Positions 24,360 through 33,497 of a DNA stretch of 64,000 nucleotides are shown piece after piece. The stretch lies in the NCBI GenBank assembly GCA_963803155.1, contig CAWDMN010000040.1, positions 79,410 through 143,409 of the forward strand, read 5' to 3'. The position numbers and the translations under genes are program-made. This DNA is from CAWDMN01 sp963803155 (lineage in GTDB: Bacteria; Acidobacteriota; Terriglobia; Versatilivoradales; Versatilivoraceae). The stretch's first letter is position 1, and the number at the start of each line of letters is the position of its first letter. The notes under the pieces were generated by a model. It had not been told where the DNA came from and did not search any database. It worked only from the letters and a program-made list of their open reading frames with translations.

Positions 24360-25958
24360 ATGAAGACCAGACCTATTGTTACCGCCAATATGATCTTGGC
24401 AATGAGAATTATCCTTTTTTCATGCATGACTTTGCTAGGCATCCCGGTTCTGTTCGGAGCCTCTTACAATATTTGTGACTTTGGCGCCGTGGGGGATGGC
24501 AAGACGCTCAATACGTCTGCGATTCAGAAAGCCATTGAGGCCTGCCGCCGCAATGGCGCCGGGACAGTGCTGGTGCCGGGTGGGACATTTCTTTCCGGCG
24601 CGCTCAGGCTTTATGGAAACATGGACCTTCATCTGGAAAAAGGGGCAATCCTGAAAGGAAGCGCCAACCTGGCCGATTATATGTTGGAAGGGAAGAGGGT
24701 CGGATTGCTCTATTCCGAAAACGCGGAAAACATCTCACTCACCGGGCTTGGGAATATTGATGGCAATGGCGATGCCTTTATGGATTTACACAGGGCAAAG
24801 CAGATTGAGAATGCGGCTCTGTCTTATACTCGGCAAAAAGAACGGTTCCGGCTGGTGACGGATGGTCTGGGTGATGGTCCGGTTGTGCCATTGGAAAGGC
24901 CCTTCCAGATGATCATTTTTTCCAATTGCCGCAATCTGGCGTTGCGAGATTTGCTCATCACGAATTCCCCTTTTTGGACGGTCCATTTCGCGGATTGCGA
25001 CGGAGTGGAAGTCTCCGGCGTCAAACTCTGGAACAATCTGTTGGTGGCCAACGGCGATGGAATCGACTTTACTTCCTGTAGCAATGTGCTGGTTTCCAAT
25101 TGCGATATCCGCACCGGAGACGATGCCTTGGTGCTGGCGGGATATGACCACCATTTCGATTTGCCCGGATATAAAAAACTGCGGCACCCCTCGGAAAATG
25201 TGACGGTGACCAACTGCACCCTGGTCTCACGCTCCAGCGGGATTCGCATTGGTGGCGCGGATCAGAACAATATGCGGAATTATCTTTTTTCCAACCTGGT
25301 CATCTCCGGGTCCAACCGGGGGATAGGAATTTTTGCCCGCGATGAAGGGTCGATTGAGGACATTACTTTTTCCAATATTGTTATTAAGACTCGATTGCAT
25401 ACCGGCGATTGGTGGGGGAATGGGGAACCTATTCACCTCTCCGCGGTGAGAAACAAAGAACAGGTCACCATGGGCAAAATCAGGAATGTGAAATTCAGTC
25501 ACATCATCGCTGAAGGGGAATCGGGCATTCTGGTCTATGGATCCGCTGAAAGCCCGATCGAGAATGTCACCTTCCACGACGTTGCTTTCAAGCTAAAGAA
25601 GAGCCCTCTCAACGAAGTTGCCGGGGGGAACTTTGACTTGCGTCCGGTCCTCGATCCCAAACTGCAACTCTTCAGTCACGACATCCCCGCGTTTTATGCC
25701 GAGCAGGTCAGGAATATGGAGATTCACGATTTTGACCTGACATGGGAAGCAGTCGGAGAGCCTTTCTTCACTTATGGAATCGAAATGCAAAAATTTGAGA
25801 ACGTGATCATTGACGGATTCAACGGAGATGGAGCCCCTGGCCGGGGGAATGCTCCTGCCATCCTTTTAAAAGATGGCCATCAATACCGGGTAAGTTCGGC
25901 TGCTCGCAAAAGTGCCACCCAGGCGCCCGTGCTGGCTACGGAAGATGTCAGGGAATGA
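24360..25958 (+). CDS. GH28-family polygalacturonase-like protein, exported
   Basis: A 532-residue right-handed beta-helix protein of the pectin-degrading GH28 family. The ATG at 24360 has AAGGGGA ten bases upstream and starts a signal peptide ending near VLFGA. The fold opens with DFGAVGDGKTLNT. Active-site acids are NGDGID (231-236) and GDDA (253-256). The usual GHG histidine motif is replaced by SRSSGIRIGG, and RGIGIF follows. Loss of that histidine is seen in other environmental GH28 members and may mark a different linkage or mode of attack. It would act outside the cytoplasm on galacturonan or rhamnogalacturonan-like chains. It has no transporter neighbour; repeats flank it on both sides. 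Confidence 0.88.
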   Translation: MKTRPIVTANMILAMRIILFSCMTLLGIPVLFGASYNICDFGAVGDGKTLNTSAIQKAIEACRRNGAGTVLVPGGTFLSGALRLYGNMDLHLEKGAILKGSANLADYMLEGKRVGLLYSENAENISLTGLGNIDGNGDAFMDLHRAKQIENAALSYTRQKERFRLVTDGLGDGPVVPLERPFQMIIFSNCRNLALRDLLITNSPFWTVHFADCDGVEVSGVKLWNNLLVANGDGIDFTSCSNVLVSNCDIRTGDDALVLAGYDHHFDLPGYKKLRHPSENVTVTNCTLVSRSSGIRIGGADQNNMRNYLFSNLVISGSNRGIGIFARDEGSIEDITFSNIVIKTRLHTGDWWGNGEPIHLSAVRNKEQVTMGKIRNVKFSHIIAEGESGILVYGSAESPIENVTFHDVAFKLKKSPLNEVAGGNFDLRPVLDPKLQLFSHDIPAFYAEQVRNMEIHDFDLTWEAVGEPFFTYGIEMQKFENVIIDGFNGDGAPGRGNAPAILLKDGHQYRVSSAARKSATQAPVLATEDVRE

Positions 25959-25974
25959 TGGTGTACCCTCATAA

Positions 25975-26600
25975 GAAAATCGCCGTAAGGCAAAAGTGGA
26001 GCGGGCACGAGTGACCGCCGTCACCGGTGCATGCTGGCTCGGCAGGCGAGGCTGGCCAGGCGACGCGCGACGGGTGACTTCGTCACACTCGCGCGTCCCA
26101 CCTTGATGTCCATTTTCATCTTCTTGTTCTTCCAGCCGCGCTGGCATGAGAGGCTCCCCAGAAAATCGCAGCGCTTGAGACCTCACAGGTCTTGGAGACC
26201 TTTGAGGTCTGGAGATTCTCATCCTCTTTTTGTGCCTGCCAGGCCGGCATGTGTGGCTCCCTAGAAAATCCCAGCTTAGCAACAATGAAATCTAAGTCCG
26301 CTCACCCTGAGCTTGTCGAAGGATATGCGGACGAGCAAAACAAGGTTTTCCCAATGATGTTAAGCTAACTAATCCCTTGGTTGGCTCGACTTGCCACGAA
26401 AGAACCGTCCATCCTTCGACAAGCTCAGGACGAACGGTTCTTTATCGGAGTCAGCACCTCATTTTCATTGTCTTGTTGAGCCAGCCGTGCTGGCATGAGT
26501 AACTCCCTCGATAATTGCGTAGATGGAGGTGGGGTGCCCCCGCCTGAGTTTGCCAAACCTGCTCCGACGGCCTGAGGGCACCCCGCCTCCTTCATTTGCG
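25975..26600 (-). repeat. Composite array of modules L, R, P, S, D and G
   Basis: Read on the minus strand the order is G (26523-26593), leader-hairpin unit (26461-26516), D (26274-26461), leader-hairpin unit (26217-26267), S palindrome (26178-26210), leader-hairpin unit (about 26115-26165), R (25988-26108) and a leader remnant. The three hairpins are GCCAGC-ACG-GCTGGC, TGCCGGC-CTG-GCAGGCA with one mismatch, and CCAGC-GCG-GCTGG. Cassette D here is nearly identical to that at 1562-1751, including its 17-bp inverted repeat (26306-26322 and 26413-26429). The array fills the space between two convergent genes, so its leaders serve no gene. Confidence 0.85.
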
Positions 26601-26663
26601 GTCATTATGATTCCCCGGCATGGCAATATGGCGGAATATTGCGGCTATAGCGGCTTGCAAGGA

Positions 26664-29063
26664 TTAATTGGGTTTCCTATTGGAGGAATGCTGCAAGACT
26701 TCGTTGATTCGTTGAATAAAACCGGCCGCGGTAAACGGCTTTTGCATGAAGGCATCCCCTTCCATCAACTCATCATTGTGGGCAAAAGCCTGGTCGGTGT
26801 AACCGCTTACAAATAAAACCTTGATCTCGGGAAGGATCTTCTTAATTTCCTCGGCTAATTGGCGGCCCGACATGTTTGGCATCACGACATCGGTGACGAG
26901 GATATCAATCCTCTCCTCAATCGTCATTGCCATTTGCAGGGCGTCGCGTCCATCGTTTGCCTCAAAGACCTGAAATCCGGCCTTGGTCAAAATCATTTTG
27001 CCCAATCTGCGGACGCTTGCATCGTCTTCCACCAACAGCACATTTTTATCCCCCTTGAGATGCAACTCGCGTTGGGGAGCCAAAGTGGACTTCGGATCTA
27101 TTACGGCAGGAAGATAAATTTTAAAAATAGTCCCTCTCGTCTCCTCGCTGTAAACCCAAATGTGGCCGCAGTGGCTCTGCACAATGCCATATACGGTCGA
27201 AAGCCCCAATCCCGTACCTTTCCCGACTTCTTTGGTGGTGAAAAAAGGCTCGAAGATTTTGGATTGGATTTCCGGACTCATGCCACAACCAGTGTCGGTG
27301 ACGGTCAGCATGACATAAGATCCGGGCTCCATGCCGGAATGAAAGGAAGCATAGGCTTCGTCCAACTCAACGTTGGCGGTTTCCAATATGAGCTTGCCTC
27401 CATTCGGCATGGCATCGCGGGCGTTGACCGCGAGATTCACAATGATCTGTTCGAGGTTGCCAGGATTCATTTCGATGGGATCGGGCGAGACGCCTAACAC
27501 GGTGATCAGTTCAATATCTTCTCCTATCAACCGGCGCAGCATCTTGTCCATGTTGGCCACAATTTCATTGATATCCAAAATGGCGGTCTCCACCAATTGC
27601 TTCCGGCTGAAGGTGAGCAATTGCCGCGTCAAATTGGCGGCTTTTTCACCCGCCTGGAGGATTTCCTTGAGATTCTCATAACTCGGATCCCCAGGAGTGA
27701 GGTCAAACATCATGAGTTCGCTCAGACCGTTGATCACCGTCAAAATGTTATTGAAATCATGGGCGACCCCGCCCGCGAGCCGGCCAATGGCGTCCATTTT
27801 TTGCGCCTGCCTGAACTGTTCTTCCAGCGTCAATTGTTTGGTAATGTCACGGCGGATCGAGACGAAATTGATGATCTTGTCCTCTTTGTCCCGGACTGGC
27901 GAAATCACCATGCTTTCCTGGCAAAGGCTTCCGTCTTTCTTGCGATTGGTGATCTGCCCGGACCAAATGTTTCCCCGGAGGACCGTTTGCCACATGCTTT
28001 CGAAAAACTTGGAATTGTGCTGGTCACTCTTGAATACCCGGGGCAGTTTTCCAATCAGTTCATAATCGGCATAGCCGGAAATTCGCTGGCTGGCTTGATT
28101 GACAAAAACGATTTTGCCATCTGGTTCCGTTACCACCACCATATCGGCCATTTGTTCCAAAATGGTCGCCATTCGGGCCCAAAATTCCTCACTTTGTTTC
28201 CGCTCGGTAATATCGACGCATGAGCCGACAAAACCTTCAAAGGTTCCATCCGAATCGAAGCGGGGAACCGCACGGTCCAATATCCAGCGGTAGACCTCAT
28301 CGTGTCCGCGCAGCCGAAATTCTATTTGGAACGGCTGACGATCAATATAAGAGGACGAACAAATGGCCATGTACCTTTGATAATCGTCGGGGTGTATCCC
28401 TCTTGCCCAGCCGTCGCCAGCCTCTTCCTTCACGGTCTTGCCCGTGAATTCCAGCCATCCTTTGTTGAAAAAGGATCGGGAATTATGAGCATTCCCCATC
28501 CAGATCAAGACCGGGGCTTGATCGGCCAGTAAGCGGAAGCGCTCTTCACTTTCCTTCAGGGCGTCTTCCGCTTTTTTCCTTTCCGTAATGTCCCGCATGA
28601 TGACGGTGTAGATTTTTTCGCCTCCCACTTCGCATTGAGCAATGGAGGCTTCAATGGGGAATTCCTCTCCATCCGCACGCAGGCCGCTGATGGTTCCCAA
28701 GGCTCCCATGTGGCGTGAAGAGGCGCCCGTGGAGCCAAAACGGCTGATATGCTCCCGGTGTATATGGCGGAATCGATCCGGAATAAACTGGCTGAGCGGC
28801 TGTCCGATGGCATCGATGGCGGAGCAGTGGAACATCAATTCGGCGGCTCGATTGAAGACGATGATGTTCTGTCGTGAATCGACGCTAAGGATGGCATCCA
28901 TCGCGGATTCCACAATGCTAAAAAGCCGCGCTTTGTTTTCCTTTATAGCTTCCGCGGAAACTTGTCTCTGTTCCTCAGCCTCTTCCTTGGTCTTCTTGAG
29001 CTGATTTTCCAGCCTCTCGATTTCTTTGAAGAGGGAATCCTTCGTTCGATTTCCAGTAATCAT
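26664..29063 (-). CDS. Hybrid sensor histidine kinase with three PAS domains and receiver
   Basis: 799 residues without transmembrane segments, so a cytoplasmic sensor. A short coiled coil (12-45) leads to three PAS domains at about 46-165, 170-290 and 297-412. The HisKA domain has the phospho-acceptor H435 in GGVAHDFNN. The ATPase domain (about 540-655) has the N-box NLAVNARDAM, DTGCGM, and GKGTGLGLS. The C-terminal receiver (about 673-790) carries D725 in LVTDVVMP and the KPF lysine. Such hybrids usually phosphorylate their own receiver and then a histidine phosphotransfer protein; no partner gene lies nearby. The signal is unknown. The 485 bases upstream, shared with a divergent deaminase gene, contain a heptamer repeat tract. 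Confidence 0.93.
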   Translation of the reverse strand: MITGNRTKDSLFKEIERLENQLKKTKEEAEEQRQVSAEAIKENKARLFSIVESAMDAILSVDSRQNIIVFNRAAELMFHCSAIDAIGQPLSQFIPDRFRHIHREHISRFGSTGASSRHMGALGTISGLRADGEEFPIEASIAQCEVGGEKIYTVIMRDITERKKAEDALKESEERFRLLADQAPVLIWMGNAHNSRSFFNKGWLEFTGKTVKEEAGDGWARGIHPDDYQRYMAICSSSYIDRQPFQIEFRLRGHDEVYRWILDRAVPRFDSDGTFEGFVGSCVDITERKQSEEFWARMATILEQMADMVVVTEPDGKIVFVNQASQRISGYADYELIGKLPRVFKSDQHNSKFFESMWQTVLRGNIWSGQITNRKKDGSLCQESMVISPVRDKEDKIINFVSIRRDITKQLTLEEQFRQAQKMDAIGRLAGGVAHDFNNILTVINGLSELMMFDLTPGDPSYENLKEILQAGEKAANLTRQLLTFSRKQLVETAILDINEIVANMDKMLRRLIGEDIELITVLGVSPDPIEMNPGNLEQIIVNLAVNARDAMPNGGKLILETANVELDEAYASFHSGMEPGSYVMLTVTDTGCGMSPEIQSKIFEPFFTTKEVGKGTGLGLSTVYGIVQSHCGHIWVYSEETRGTIFKIYLPAVIDPKSTLAPQRELHLKGDKNVLLVEDDASVRRLGKMILTKAGFQVFEANDGRDALQMAMTIEERIDILVTDVVMPNMSGRQLAEEIKKILPEIKVLFVSGYTDQAFAHNDELMEGDAFMQKPFTAAGFIQRINEVLQHSSNRKPN

Positions 29064-29290
29064 AGCTCTACGCTGCCTGATTACCCCATGAGCCGGGGGA
29101 ATTAAATCCGTTCAGTCCACGAGCATTCCACCTTATATTTTATGGTGCTCTTTTCTCTTATCAAGTTGGAACACCAAAATTTAAAAGCCGATTTTCCCCT
29201 TGAGGATTTTTGCGGTGCAATCGATCAGCGATAATTGGGATGCGAGCGGGCATGAAGTTGTGTGCGCGGAGCGGGCGCATGTGACCCACC

Positions 29291-29388
29291 GGATGAAGGA
29301 TGAGGGATGAAGGATGAAGGATGAGGGATGAGGGATGAAGGATGAGGGATGAAGGATGAGGGATGAGGGATGAAGAATGAGGGATGGG
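29291..29388. repeat. Fourteen tandem heptamers GGATGAR
   Basis: Fourteen exact 7-bp steps of GGATGAA or GGATGAG, the last two slightly altered. The seventh base reads A,G,A,A,G,G,A,G,A,G,G,A,G,G along the tract. It lies in the divergent region between the histidine kinase and the deaminase gene, where repeat-number change could alter spacing of promoter elements. Short frames crossing it are artefacts of the repeat. Confidence 0.95.
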
Positions 29389-29548
29389 CTTCTCCGCGCG
29401 TGTGTTCCACCTTCACTGCAAATTTTCATCCTCTCCTAGTACTGACGGCCTGGCTTTCCTATTTGGCTTGCTTGAGCCTGTTGCCCTTAAACCTTGACAG
29501 GCGGGAGGGTCCCAAGGTATTTAGGATTTTGTCGATTGGAGGTTTTGC

Positions 29549-30592
29549 GTGATTTTTGCCAATGGGACATTGTCCAGAACTTTGATCGAGACTCTGCTCA
29601 AGGTGGAACTCCATGTCCATTTGGATTGTTGCCTGAGCTGGCGGGCAGTCTCCTCGTTGGAGCCGGGGATTGGCCTGGAATCCTACCGGCGCCGATATGT
29701 CGGGCTTGCCCAGTGCGCGAATCTGGCGGAATTCCTTTCTTATATCGACAACAGTTTGGCGCTTCTGCAAACGGAAGAGGGATTGCAAATCGCCGTGGAG
29801 GATTTATTCGATCAGTTCCGGCGGGACAATGTAATTTATGGCGAGATCCGTTTTGCCCCTCTCCTTCATTTGCGCAGGGGATTGACTCCGGTCCGAGTTG
29901 TGTCGGCGGTGGCGGAAGCCGTCTCCCGTTGTGTCCGCAAAACAGGAATTGAGTCGCGAGTCATTCTCTGCGCATTGCGGCATTTCACAAGCGATCAAAG
30001 CATGCAGACAGCCAGACTTGTGGATGAATTCCGCGGAACCTGCATCGCCGCGCTGGATTTGGCTGCCGACGAAGCTGGATTCTCGCTGGCGAACCATATT
30101 CCCGCTTTTACCTTTGCCAGGCAGCGAGAACTTCCGCGCACGGCTCATGCCGGGGAGGCCAGAGGCCCCGAAAGTGTCCGGGAGACCCTGTCGCAACTTC
30201 AACCCAACCGGATTGGGCATGGCGTCCGCAGCCTCGAAGATCCGGCTTTGCCCGCTGAATTGCGAGATCGCGGCATTCACCTGGAAGTCTGCCCATCCTG
30301 CAATATCCAGATAGGATTGTTTGAGTCTTTTGCCGACCACCCCGTGGATCGTCTTTTTCAAGCCGGCATTTCAGTGGGAATCAACACCGATGGCCGCACT
30401 CTCACCAACATATCGTTATCGGATGAATATGAGCGGCTGCATCAGACCTTTGGATGGGGTATTCCGGAATTTTACCAATGCAACCACAACGCCTTGGCGG
30501 CGGCTTTTTTAGGTGAGAAGGATTGCCGGAGGCTGCAAGAAAAACTGGAGACCGCCTATGCGCCGGGGCTGAAGCACAAGGAAGCCCTATGA
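29549..30592 (+). CDS. Adenosine deaminase-family metal-dependent deaminase
   Basis: A 347-residue amidohydrolase-fold protein of the adenosine/adenine deaminase family, which hydrolyse the exocyclic amine of a purine. Zinc ligands are H22 and H24 (ELHVHLD), H200 (TAHAGEA, with catalytic E203) and D281 (NTDGR); H224 in RIGHG stabilises the hydroxide. The usual NTDD appears as NTDG, a variation found in other bacterial members. The start is a GTG with GGAGG seven bases upstream. The stop overlaps the ATG of a HAD phosphatase gene (ATGA), so the two are cotranslated. This suggests a two-step purine or nucleotide salvage route, but the exact substrate is open. Confidence 0.9.
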   Translation: MIFANGTLSRTLIETLLKVELHVHLDCCLSWRAVSSLEPGIGLESYRRRYVGLAQCANLAEFLSYIDNSLALLQTEEGLQIAVEDLFDQFRRDNVIYGEIRFAPLLHLRRGLTPVRVVSAVAEAVSRCVRKTGIESRVILCALRHFTSDQSMQTARLVDEFRGTCIAALDLAADEAGFSLANHIPAFTFARQRELPRTAHAGEARGPESVRETLSQLQPNRIGHGVRSLEDPALPAELRDRGIHLEVCPSCNIQIGLFESFADHPVDRLFQAGISVGINTDGRTLTNISLSDEYERLHQTFGWGIPEFYQCNHNALAAAFLGEKDCRRLQEKLETAYAPGLKHKEAL

Positions 30593-31287
30593 TTCAATGG
30601 ATCGGTTTTGACGCCGACGATACTCTCTGGCATAATGAGACTCTCTTTCATTTGACTCAGGATCGATATACTCATCTCCTGTCCGGATATCATCCGGCCA
30701 TGGAGATCGAAAAAAAGCTCTTCGAAACCGAGATGCGCAATTTGAAGGATTTTGGTTACGGGATCAAAGGCTTCGTTCTTTCCATGATTGAAACGGCTAT
30801 TCAACTGACCGAAAACCGGGTTTCGGCTGAGGAGATTCAGGAAATCATCAATTTGGGCAAGTCCATGATGCGCGCGCCGGTAGAGCTTCTAGACCACGCC
30901 AGGCAAACCGTGGAGAAATTAAGCCAATCCTTTCCTCTGCTTATGATCACCAAGGGCGACCTCTTCGATCAGGAGTCGAAGATCGCCCGATCGGGTTTAA
31001 TCCGGTATTTTCGGGGGATTGAAATTCTCACGGAAAAGACACCTGCAACCTATCGAGCCGTTTTGAACAAGTATGGAATCGATCCAGCTTCCTTCCTGAT
31101 GGTAGGCAACTCCCTGAAGTCGGATATTCTTCCCGTGCTGGCAATCGGCGGACAGGCTGTCCAGGTGGAGTATTCTCTCTGCTGGGAACATGAGACGGTG
31201 AACGATGAAGATCTGGAAGGGAAACCGGTCCATCGGCTAGACTCATTGGCCGGATTGGTTCCTCTGATCGAATCGCTTACCACATAA
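30589..31287 (+). CDS. HAD-superfamily phosphatase
   Basis: A 232-residue HAD hydrolase. Motif I is DADDTLW (residues 8-14) with the nucleophilic aspartate, motif II is MITKGD, the motif III lysine is in EKTPATY and motif IV is VGNSLKSDI. A helical cap lies between motifs I and II. The start overlaps the stop of the deaminase gene by four bases, and the proteins are probably made together. A nucleoside-monophosphate or sugar-phosphate substrate is plausible from that pairing, not from the sequence itself. Confidence 0.9.
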   Translation: MIQWIGFDADDTLWHNETLFHLTQDRYTHLLSGYHPAMEIEKKLFETEMRNLKDFGYGIKGFVLSMIETAIQLTENRVSAEEIQEIINLGKSMMRAPVELLDHARQTVEKLSQSFPLLMITKGDLFDQESKIARSGLIRYFRGIEILTEKTPATYRAVLNKYGIDPASFLMVGNSLKSDILPVLAIGGQAVQVEYSLCWEHETVNDEDLEGKPVHRLDSLAGLVPLIESLTT

Positions 31288-31320
31288 GGATTTGAGCCTT
31301 CACGCTTTGTAGGAGGCCTC

Positions 31321-31521
31321 ATGCAACGATTTTTCCAAGATGTTCGTTTTGCCCTGCGGCAGATGCGCCGCCACCCGCGCGAAAGTGTAATCATCCTCCT
31401 CATCCTGGCGCTGGGCATTGGAGCCAATTGCGCGATCTTCAGCAAAGTAAACCAGGCTTTGTTTAGACCGTTGGCCTCCTTAAATCATCGGAAGAGGAAA
31501 ATGTCAGATTTGAATCCTTAA
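31321..31521 (+). pseudogene. N-terminal stub of ADOP/MacB-like FtsX-family permease
   Basis: Only 66 codons are present: FFQDVRFALRQMRRHP, one transmembrane helix (SVIILLILALGIGANCAIFS) and VNQALFRPL, then unrelated sequence and a stop. This is the exact N-terminal signature of the roughly 800-residue acidobacterial duplicated-permease family, so over nine tenths of the gene is missing. The ribosome site AGGAGG is intact. The stop overlaps the end of the nitrilase gene on the other strand by four bases, which suggests a deletion fused the two. Confidence 0.85.
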
Positions 31522-32729
31522 GAATGCGGTTTGCCCACGCGGATCTCCATCAATCGTTGGTTAGCGGCGCGATCAATCCAGCTGTTTGGGAATTCCATCC
31601 GCAGTTTCTCGAAGGCTTGAATGGCTTCCTGCTTTTTCCCTGACTTCATGAGGTTTTCAGCTTGCTCAAATTGATCTGGGCCCACGGTGGTGAGCTTTTC
31701 CCAGAGACGAACCGCTTCATCAACCGTGATGGTGCGAGGGATTTTTTTTAGCACTGGCGGATTCGGGTCAGTCAAAAGACCATAAGCAACAGGATTCCGC
31801 TCGCGAAAGAGCCGGGCCCGCATGTCGACTTGGAAATTCATGGCGTCACCCCCTCCGCGTTCGCTGAACGGATTGATGTTTGCCACGACAATGTCCTCAG
31901 GATTTTTTCCCTCCGCCAACACTTTACCCTGCGGCGAGACGATCATGGAGCCGTCATTGCGTTTTGCGACCACCAGGTAGACAAAATTATCGGCCGCTCG
32001 CGTTCGGAAAGCCGCGCGATTCAGATCGTCACCGGAGTCATTCGGATCTCCGGCAGTAATGGCGCCGCCGAGCGTAGGCACGAAGATGATGTCGGCTCCC
32101 GCAAGCGCCAGACAGCGGGTGGACTCTGGCATGACCATGTCGTAACAGATGAGCAATCCCACTCCTCCCAGGTCAGGGGTCTCAAATATGGGAAAACTCT
32201 CACCGCGCCTTCGATCCGATTCGGCGACGGTCGGTTGGACCTTGTGGTAACGCCCGATTTCCCTTCCATCGCGGCCAATAAAAAAAGCCGTATTGTAATA
32301 AGAGCCATCCGGCTCGATGGTATCATTGCAGCAAATGAGATACATCCGATGAGCGGCCGCTGCCTCCCCCAATCGCTTCAACATCTGCTCCACGGTCGCC
32401 GGCAAAACTTCCTTCATATTCGCCTTGTTTCCCAACTCCCATTGAAGCAATCCCAATGTGTCCTCAGGCAATGCCAGGATGTCACACCCCGCGGTTCCTG
32501 CCCGATGCACCAGCTGCACGAGTTCTCCGAGCGATTTGTCAACGGCGGCCAAAGCTTGGCTGGGCTCCAGCCGCCAATCGATGATTCTCGAACGGGGTTG
32601 CGCAGTGCCAATGCGCACCATCCGCTGTCGCTTATCGGAATTTTTCGGGTTTTCGATTTGAGACGATTGATCTGCATTACAGTTGAAACTAGCTGCAAAT
32701 ATCAGCATTGCGCCGAAAAGGATTTTCAT
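31518..32729 (-). CDS. Exported nitrilase-superfamily carbon-nitrogen hydrolase
   Basis: A 403-residue protein. The catalytic triad of the nitrilase fold is visible: E89 (ALPEDT), K163 (RYHKVQP) and C195 (LLICYDMVMPE). A signal peptide (MKILFGAMLIFAASFNCNA) directs it out of the cytoplasm, unusual for this mostly cytosolic superfamily. After the catalytic domain, the last 60 residues look like a helical repeat (AIQAFEKLRMEFPNSWIDRAANQRL). The ATG at 32729 and a GTG at 32741 are both poorly spaced from GGGAG. The product would hydrolyse an amide or nitrile in the periplasm; the substrate is unknown. Confidence 0.88.
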   Translation of the reverse strand: MKILFGAMLIFAASFNCNADQSSQIENPKNSDKRQRMVRIGTAQPRSRIIDWRLEPSQALAAVDKSLGELVQLVHRAGTAGCDILALPEDTLGLLQWELGNKANMKEVLPATVEQMLKRLGEAAAAHRMYLICCNDTIEPDGSYYNTAFFIGRDGREIGRYHKVQPTVAESDRRRGESFPIFETPDLGGVGLLICYDMVMPESTRCLALAGADIIFVPTLGGAITAGDPNDSGDDLNRAAFRTRAADNFVYLVVAKRNDGSMIVSPQGKVLAEGKNPEDIVVANINPFSERGGGDAMNFQVDMRARLFRERNPVAYGLLTDPNPPVLKKIPRTITVDEAVRLWEKLTTVGPDQFEQAENLMKSGKKQEAIQAFEKLRMEFPNSWIDRAANQRLMEIRVGKPHS

Positions 32730-32741
32730 GATTTTTGTCAC

Positions 32742-33497
32742 ACTCCCTCTTTGATTTTCACCACAAATGCTGAATTTATCAATTGCAGCATGACTATTCC
32801 TGATATCATGCTTTTCATTGTTTGATCCTCATCGATCATGGAAACTGGCTTGAATTATTCCCCGCTTCCTCCTTCGAAATTTGTGCATCAGCTCAATGCC
32901 AACAATAGCCATGGAAGCATCCGAGCCCTTTTCATTCCGGATTATCGCCATTATAGCCTGGTGTGTCTTTTTATTGGGATAATTGGCGGAATTCAAAAAG
33001 GAATGAGGCAGAGATGCTTCAGGGAGGAATGGGTCGGGAGGGTAAATCCCCCCACAGCTGAAGAGGACCAACGGGCATCGACCTGCGCCTTCGCTGATGG
33101 ATCATACATCGGTAGCAGCAATGATGGAAGATTTCCAGCTGGTGAGGAAAATTCACCTTCCCATTTCTAGTAGACGGCATTGGGGGATGGATTCATGGAC
33201 TGCAGTAAGGAAATTTGAGAATTCAGGATGTTTGGGAACGCGTGTTAGCCAGACGGAGACTCGGAAGGCTTTTTCTGCAGCCTTTATCTAGCCTTGCACC
33301 TGATTAAAATCCTCACTAGGTAAGATGTGCCGGGTAATAGGCTCGGCATTCTTCATTTTCTTTTCACTTTTTATGTGGCGGCTTTTAACCTGGACAAAAA
33401 AGGGAGCATGGCCTGAAGGGAAGAAACCTCGGTTTGAGTTTCTTCTACGTCAGATCCAACAATTTGATCTTCTGAAGCTTGAAACAAGCTGTGCGAA
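32742..33497. other. Long noncoding stretch
   Basis: Roughly 750 bases between the nitrilase start and the DUF2252 gene's stop. Short overlapping frames occur on both strands but show no domain, signal peptide or consistent ribosome site. I see no RNA gene or palindromic repeat. Confidence 0.5.

Noticed and set aside
29291..29388. CRISPR or coding repeat (frames rich in HPSSFI)
   Set aside because: It is a plain 7-bp tandem repeat; the peptide repeats are a by-product of reading it in frame.
29549..30592. Loss of a zinc-ligand aspartate in the adenosine deaminase-like protein (NTDG instead of NTDD)
   Set aside because: The first aspartate, which binds zinc, is present; the second position varies in other bacterial members.
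32838..33170. 110-codon frame in the long intergenic region
   Set aside because: Composition and lack of any motif or ribosome site do not support a gene, and it overlaps other short frames.
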